NCBI GenBank assembly: GCA_938092135.1
Contig: CALLJL010000023.1
Span: 1 to 64,000 of the forward strand
DNA length: 64,000 nucleotides
Source of the DNA: an uncultured bacterium
GTDB lineage: Bacteria; Acidobacteriota; Aminicenantia; Aminicenantales; CALLJL01
Direction: 5' to 3'
Shown: in pieces, positions 58,516-64,000 of the stretch
How positions within the stretch are numbered: the stretch's first letter is position 1
Layout of the letters: the number at the start of each line of letters is the position of its first letter
The notes under the pieces: model-generated
The model's database searches: none
What the model was told of the DNA's origin: nothing
The model's input: the letters and a program-made list of their open reading frames with translations, nothing else
Made by a program: the position numbers and the translations under genes

Positions 58516-60342
58516 TTATTTTCTAAGCCGGAAACGAATTTCAATAGGTTTCCAGACTTTTACTTTAAGGCCATTTTTCACGGCAGGCGTAAATTTCCAT
58601 TGGCGGACAGCGGCCTCAGCTGCCTGCTCAAGAGAGGAACCGTTTTTGATTCCTCGGAGAATTTCGGTTTTGATCACATCACCCTTTTCAGAGATAAGGG
58701 CATTGACAACAACTATTCCTTCAAGGCCCATCTGTTTGGCCAACTCAGGATATTTTGGTTCCACTATTTTAACCGGACGAGGCTGAATATCAACCTGACT
58801 AATAGGCACAAGGTCGCCTTCATTTATATTTAGGGATTGAGATTCAATTTTAGGCTCAGCTTTGGTTTCCTGTTCCTTAACTTCAGTTGCCTGAACAGAG
58901 GAAAACTCTTTTTCAGTTTTAATTGGAGTTGGATTTGCGGGTAAAGCTAGGGGAGCTGAAGAGGATTCAGTAGCTAAAATGGGTAGAGGCTCTTCCTCGG
59001 GTGGTTCTTCTTTATTTAAAGGAAGGATCGAGGCAAGCTTGTTTATTTGCTTTCTGACCGCATCTTCTCCCGGCACTGGTTTAGCTACGGTTGCCTGCTC
59101 TTCAATCCTTGAGGAAATATTCTGAGATATATCAGAGGTAGATATATCGGCAGTAACCTTTTGCGTTTCCGCCACTGCTTGCTGGGGAATGGGCAGTTCG
59201 GTCTTTTTAGGCTTAAAGAAGAAAATTCCCAAAAGAGTTAAAGCGATGGCTCCAGTCACACCAAAAAGAATGTAAGCGGGTGATCTCTTTTTTCCCTCGT
59301 GTTCAGTTTCAAAATAGCCCAGGTAAACCGAAGGTCGATCAGGACTACCAACCTTTTCAACTTCTTCTTCCATAACCGTTTGCTTGATAGATTGCTCATA
59401 AGATTTTGTTTTTAATTCTTCGGCGACTTTCTTTCCAAGGTCAACCGCGCTAGCGAAAGGTTGCTTTTCTGTGTCAATTATTTTTTCTTTTTCAGTAATT
59501 ACAGAAAAAGGTGATTTTTTGATTTCAGTTTCTATGACTTGCTTTTCTGCGATATGGGTTTCTTCGATTGAAGGCTTGGGCTTCAGAGGTTCAACGGGCT
59601 TTAATTCTGGTCCCTTGAGTTTACTTTCAGAGGGAAGAGCTGTTTTTATAGGCAGCGGTTCCTTGAATATTTTTTGCGGTTCTTCTTTCTTTTGTTCAGG
59701 AGAAAGCTTTTTTCGTCCATCAAAGCCAAGATCGGCTAATGTTTTTTCAAGAAGTTTATCGATTTCATCGCCGCTTGCAATTGGCTTTTTAGTCATTTTT
59801 TCCTTTGAGGGAGAGGCTGAAAAAGACGAAGGTTCGATTACTTTAAGGGGAGGTATTTCTTTTATTATTGGCGATAGTTCTTCCAAGGATTCAAGCATCA
59901 ATTCTTCTTCATCAACCGGCGGTTTTACGGCTGGGCCAAGAACATCGAGAATTGCTTTAGCCATTTCTTCTCGCTGCCAAGGTTTCGTCAAGAAAGCAGC
60001 TGCTTTATAGGTTTGGATTGCTTCCATTTTATGACGAGAATCTTTATATATTCCTGTAATGATAATTACCGGCACCTTTCCCTGAGTTTCAATATAAATT
60101 TGTTGGCTGAGCTCAAAGCCGCTCATTTTGGGCAGCATGGCTTCAAGAAAGACTATTTGAGGTTTCTGATTCCTAAACAGCTCTAAGGCCGTGAGGCCAT
60201 CCTTGGCCATGATGACTTCCATGCCGGCTTCCTTAAGATAGGAGCTAAGAATTTCAAGCGAAGTGGAATCAAAATCAGCAATAAGAGCCTTCAGACCGAA
60301 GACCCGGTTTCGCAAGCTCTCGGTCGAAAGTGTTAGGGGCAT
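58516..60342 (-). CDS. Receiver-domain / TonB C-terminal domain fusion protein
   Basis: 608 aa; N-terminal REC-like (GLKALIADFDSTSLEIL...IVFLEAMLPKMSGFEL...VIIITGI...FLTKPW), TM AYILFGVTGAIALTLLGIFFF, TonB C-term KYPELAKQMGLEGIVVVNALISEKGDV. Confidence 0.9.
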   Translation of the reverse strand: MPLTLSTESLRNRVFGLKALIADFDSTSLEILSSYLKEAGMEVIMAKDGLTALELFRNQKPQIVFLEAMLPKMSGFELSQQIYIETQGKVPVIIITGIYKDSRHKMEAIQTYKAAAFLTKPWQREEMAKAILDVLGPAVKPPVDEEELMLESLEELSPIIKEIPPLKVIEPSSFSASPSKEKMTKKPIASGDEIDKLLEKTLADLGFDGRKKLSPEQKKEEPQKIFKEPLPIKTALPSESKLKGPELKPVEPLKPKPSIEETHIAEKQVIETEIKKSPFSVITEKEKIIDTEKQPFASAVDLGKKVAEELKTKSYEQSIKQTVMEEEVEKVGSPDRPSVYLGYFETEHEGKKRSPAYILFGVTGAIALTLLGIFFFKPKKTELPIPQQAVAETQKVTADISTSDISQNISSRIEEQATVAKPVPGEDAVRKQINKLASILPLNKEEPPEEEPLPILATESSSAPLALPANPTPIKTEKEFSSVQATEVKEQETKAEPKIESQSLNINEGDLVPISQVDIQPRPVKIVEPKYPELAKQMGLEGIVVVNALISEKGDVIKTEILRGIKNGSSLEQAAEAAVRQWKFTPAVKNGLKVKVWKPIEIRFRLRK

Positions 60343-60518
60343 CTCCCTTCTCCCCGAAATAACTTTTATTTCAATTTCATTCTAATTATTTTTTTCCCTA
60401 TATAACCCGGTCAATCACCCTTTAGGGTGATTCGAAGGAGGAAATTGGGAAGTTATTAGGGTTAGAAAAGTGAATAGCGCCGCCAGAAGCAATGAGTTAA
60501 GATATTAAAAGGAATAAT

Positions 60519-61301
60519 TTGCTTCGGAAAAGGAGGCCAGAAATAGGTCTTATTGGTCGGGAAGTTAAGGCTCGGAGCCTTCTTAATAAATCCAAAATAT
60601 TTGATTACTGTCTTAATCCTTATACAGGATGCCAGGTTGGGTGTCGATACTGTTATGCCAGGCTATTCATACCCCGATATAGCGGCCATAGGGAGCCCTG
60701 GGGGACTTTCGTCGATGTCAAAGTTAATGCCGTCGAGGTTCTTATGAGACAGCTTTGCCATGCTCGAAGAGGGGTAGTTTGGATTTCTTCGGTTTGTGAT
60801 CCCTATCAGCCTATAGAACGCCGTTTTCAATTGACTAGGCGATTGCTTGAAGTTTTGCTCACCTTCCAGTTTCCAGTTAACCTTCAGACAAAGAATATCC
60901 TTATTCTCAGGGATCTTGATCTCCTCCGTCGCTTTGAAGAAATCGAAGTTGGTTTGACCGTAACTACTGAAAATGAGGCTATAGCTCGGCTTTTTGAGCC
61001 CGGAGCCTCCTCCGTTAAAGAAAGAATTGAAGCTCTTGATAAACTAAAAAAGATCGGTCTAAGAACCTTTGCTTTCCTTGGGCCGTTGCTTCCCGGTGAC
61101 CCAAGGAAATTAATTTCCCTTCTTGAAGGCAAGGTGGATCATATTTTTATTGACCGGATGAATTATCTGCCGACCGTCATCGGTTTCTATCGGCAGCATG
61201 GCCTTGAAAGATTTGCTTCGGATAACTTTTTCTTTGAGCAAAAAGAAAAATTGCTCAAAGCTTTGGAATGGACGACCATTTCGGTCGAAGTTTTATTTTG
61301 A
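60519..61301 (+). CDS. SPL-family radical SAM protein
   Basis: 260 aa; YCLNPYTGCQVGCRYCYARLFIPRYSGH. Confidence 0.92.
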   Translation: MLRKRRPEIGLIGREVKARSLLNKSKIFDYCLNPYTGCQVGCRYCYARLFIPRYSGHREPWGTFVDVKVNAVEVLMRQLCHARRGVVWISSVCDPYQPIERRFQLTRRLLEVLLTFQFPVNLQTKNILILRDLDLLRRFEEIEVGLTVTTENEAIARLFEPGASSVKERIEALDKLKKIGLRTFAFLGPLLPGDPRKLISLLEGKVDHIFIDRMNYLPTVIGFYRQHGLERFASDNFFFEQKEKLLKALEWTTISVEVLF

Positions 61302-61343
61302 AATTATAAAAAAGATTTTAAATTGACTTTAATCGGAAGCTTT

Positions 61344-62204
61344 ATGTCTAAATTTCATTTTAAAGATATTATCTGTCTTACCTATCTTTTTCTTGTTCTT
61401 ATTTTTATTCTCCTTTTTCGAAACAATATTTCTGAATGGGAAATTCACACTCTTCGCCATGTCCTCCTTATAGGGGGAATAATTTTTATCACCAAATTCA
61501 AAATCCATAAGGAGCGAAAACTTTGGCTTTTTAGCCAAATTTTTTATCCTGTCGCCATCATCATTTTCTCCTGGATAGAATTGAAACCCCTAGGACAAAT
61601 GATTCCCTTTCGACAGGATTTGACTCTGTTTATTATTAAAGGTGAAGCCTTTATCTTTGGGTTTGAAAACTTAAAATCCCTTCATCGATCCTTTTGTTTC
61701 TGCCTGGATGAGTTTATGAGTTTCCTCTATCTAAGCTATTATTTAATCTTGCCCCTTGTCACCATCCCCCTTTTTTTTCGTAAAAAAATAGATTTTACCG
61801 AGGCCATTATTTTTTTAGTTACTTTAACTTACCTGAGCAATTTTCTCTTTTTTTACTTTTTCCCTTCATTAAGTCCCAATTATCTCAACTTTTGGGAAAT
61901 AGAGAGCAAGAAGTCCTCCAGAGGAGGTCTCTTTGCTCGGCTGATCGACTTTATCCAGACTAAAGAAGGGGTTAGGGGGGCTGCCTTTCCTTCCTCCCAT
62001 TTGAGTGCCGTCACCTGTCTCACTTTAGCTTCCTGGATTTATTGGAATAAATTAGTCGCCATTTTCCTTTCTTTTTTGGGTCCTTTGATCGGCTTTTCAG
62101 CCATATATCTAGGTTATCATCATGTCCTTGATTGCCTGGCCGGAATTATCTGGGGCGGGTTGAGTTTCTTAGTCGGCCTAAAGCTTCTGAAGATTAAAAA
62201 ATGA
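61344..62204 (+). CDS. PAP2-family phosphatase, membrane-bound
   Basis: GAAFPSSHLSAVTCLTLA and YLGYHHVLDCLAGI match the PSGH- and SRxxxxxHxxxD-type motifs. Confidence 0.87.
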   Translation: MSKFHFKDIICLTYLFLVLIFILLFRNNISEWEIHTLRHVLLIGGIIFITKFKIHKERKLWLFSQIFYPVAIIIFSWIELKPLGQMIPFRQDLTLFIIKGEAFIFGFENLKSLHRSFCFCLDEFMSFLYLSYYLILPLVTIPLFFRKKIDFTEAIIFLVTLTYLSNFLFFYFFPSLSPNYLNFWEIESKKSSRGGLFARLIDFIQTKEGVRGAAFPSSHLSAVTCLTLASWIYWNKLVAIFLSFLGPLIGFSAIYLGYHHVLDCLAGIIWGGLSFLVGLKLLKIKK

Positions 62205-62304
62205 TTTTTGCTTCCCGATTCGAAGATTTAAATATTGGGAAATTAAAAAATAAAAATATAGATAAAAAAAATAGCTTGAATTATAATATTTAAAGAAAAA
62301 GAGG

Positions 62305-63717
62305 ATGTTTCAGCTTAAAGGAATAGGTGTATCTGTTAAGATGAAGCCTCCTCTTGATCCTGATTTTATTCCTTCCAGCCTCTGGAATCGGGCCTTCCGA
62401 CAACAGGTAACCAAGTCAGTTTCTAAGGCGGTCAAAGTGGCTTTAGAAAGAGAATCAGGTGGTCTTTCATGTTATGAACTGACCTTAGCCGGCTCTTCAG
62501 CTAAGGAAGCAAGGGAGGCCAATCTTTTTTATGTGGATAGAATTATTAAAAATTTGTTATGGATGAGAGGAGGCTGGCGTCTTTATTTAAGCGGACCAGA
62601 TGAGATTGTCCAACCTCTCTTGAAAGTTTATTCAAGAGAAGGAGAAAGAGCTTTTGACGTGGATTTAATGTCTAAGGCTTACCGCGAGTCCTTTGAAGTT
62701 ATCGTCCTTGACCAAAAAGAAGAATTTCCTTCTCCCCAAGAGAAGACAAGACCCCTCGGGGGTCATCTTGATGGTTACCGGATAGGTTTCGACCTTGGCG
62801 CAAGTGATTGGAAAGTGGCCGCGTTAGCTCAGGGAGAAACCGTTTATACCGCTGAATTTCCCTGGTTACCCTCAGAGGCTGCTGATCCCCATTATCATTA
62901 CCATCATCTTCAAGCAGCTCTTCATCTAGCAGCTGCCCATTTGCCCCGAGTTGAAGCCATTGGTGGCAGTGCCGCTGGAATTTATATAAATAATGAACCC
63001 CGCGTTGCTTCCCTTTTTCGAAGCCTTTCCCCTGAACTTTTTGATCAAGCCATCAGGCCTCTTTTTCATCGCCTTAAAAAAGAATGGGGAGTTCCCCTTG
63101 AAGTGGCCAACGATGGCGAGGTGGCCGCCTTAGCCGGGGCGATGGGTTTCAAAATCAATAAGCTGCTGGCGATTTCCATGGGTTCAAGTGAAGCCGGCGG
63201 CTATATTAATAAAGACGGCTATATTACCGATTGGCTTAATGAGTTAGCCTTTGTTCCCATTGATTATCGTTCTGATGCGCCTCAAGATGAATGGTCTGGA
63301 GACAGAGGCTGCGGTGTCCAATATTTTTCACAACAAGCTGTTTTCCGGCTAGCCCGGTCAGCTGGTCTGGCCCTCGATGAGAGCCTGCCACCCACTGAGA
63401 AATTAAAACAAGTTCAAGACTATCTTAAGAAGAACGATCGAAGAGCCCGCCTTATCTTTGAAACTATAGGCGTTTATCTTGGATATGGAATTGCCCATTA
63501 TGCAGACTTTTATGACCTCGATCATGTCTTCATCCTTGGTCGGGTGAGTTCAGGCGATGGGGGATCGATCATAGTGGAAATAGCCCAGAGGGTTCTCCAA
63601 TTAGAGTTTCCTGAACTTGCTGAGAAAATTAAATTTCATTTGCCTGATGAAAGATTCAGACGTCTTGGACAAGCGGTGGCGGCGGCCACTTTACCCATCA
63701 TTCCTGCAAAGAATTAA
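62305..63717 (+). CDS. ROK-family / sugar-kinase-like ATPase protein
   Basis: 470 aa; YRIGFDLGASDWKVAAL phosphate-1 motif, VANDGEVAALAGAMGF, LLAISMGSSEAGGYI. Confidence 0.85.
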   Translation: MFQLKGIGVSVKMKPPLDPDFIPSSLWNRAFRQQVTKSVSKAVKVALERESGGLSCYELTLAGSSAKEAREANLFYVDRIIKNLLWMRGGWRLYLSGPDEIVQPLLKVYSREGERAFDVDLMSKAYRESFEVIVLDQKEEFPSPQEKTRPLGGHLDGYRIGFDLGASDWKVAALAQGETVYTAEFPWLPSEAADPHYHYHHLQAALHLAAAHLPRVEAIGGSAAGIYINNEPRVASLFRSLSPELFDQAIRPLFHRLKKEWGVPLEVANDGEVAALAGAMGFKINKLLAISMGSSEAGGYINKDGYITDWLNELAFVPIDYRSDAPQDEWSGDRGCGVQYFSQQAVFRLARSAGLALDESLPPTEKLKQVQDYLKKNDRRARLIFETIGVYLGYGIAHYADFYDLDHVFILGRVSSGDGGSIIVEIAQRVLQLEFPELAEKIKFHLPDERFRRLGQAVAAATLPIIPAKN

Positions 63718-63837
63718 AAAGGGATATAAATTGAAATTTGGCTTAAAGCAATAAAATTTTTAGCCCAAAATAACTAAGGGAATTAATCGGAAACTAATAG
63801 ATAGAAAGATTGAAGTAGAAAAAGGAAGGGGATGACA

Positions 63838-64000
63838 ATGAAATTGAATCATGAAGGTTCAGAAATTTTTATTCCTGACGGGGTTGATGAAGAAAAGGCT
63901 TTTGCCCGAACTACCCACCTAGGCATCGGGGCCCATCCTGATGATCTAGAAATAATGGCCTATGATGGAATTCTCCGTTGTTTTAAAAATCCTGAACTTT
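63838..64000 (+). CDS. PIG-L family deacetylase (N-terminal part, truncated by window end)
   Basis: MKLNHEGSEIFIPDGVDEEKAFARTTHLGIGAHPDDLEIMAYDGILRCF..., diagnostic AHPDDLE; AAGGAAGGGG RBS. Confidence 0.88.
   Translation, partial: MKLNHEGSEIFIPDGVDEEKAFARTTHLGIGAHPDDLEIMAYDGILRCFKNPEL

Noticed and set aside
58479-58544. N-terminal extension of the small coiled-coil ORF
   Set aside because: Overlaps the 3' end of the REC-TonB gene, and a better RBS precedes the internal Met at 58478.
1-64000. rRNA operon, CRISPR array, prophage or intact IS element
   Set aside because: Looked for conserved rRNA blocks, regularly spaced repeats, phage structural genes and full transposase ORFs; none seen.

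Overview
The window looks like a ~64 kb stretch of a moderately AT-rich bacterial chromosome. The gene set and the style of the TonB, BNR and M14 genes suggest an Acidobacteria/Aminicenantes-like lineage, but that is inference. Most of it is dense housekeeping and envelope content: alr, nagB, a stand-alone GMP synthase ATP-PPase, nrdR, hsp20, lon, thiL, dapF, HtrA, tmk, PBP1A, SMC, murJ, GH38 alpha-mannosidase, radical SAM enzymes and four tRNAs. The left edge is accessory: a type I R-M methylase (hsdM) sits in an overlapping operon with an MNT nucleotidyltransferase and a HEPN protein. These are followed by a truncated PHP-domain (TrlF-like) protein that is absent from the ORF track. A decayed integrase-core transposase relic lies just upstream. 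Other points worth checking are: a DapF homologue with serine at both catalytic-cysteine positions; a receiver domain fused to a TonB C-terminus whose phospho-acceptor Asp is Glu; a zinc-finger/TonB fusion; an alanine racemase with a Tat-like leader; a decayed partial duplication of nagB; a dispersed 'TGTGTCCCCATTTTT' motif, two copies of which bracket an AAA_14/DUF4143 ATPase gene; and a VanZ ORF that reads antisense through a complete tRNA-Thr. No rRNA, CRISPR array or intact mobile element was seen.
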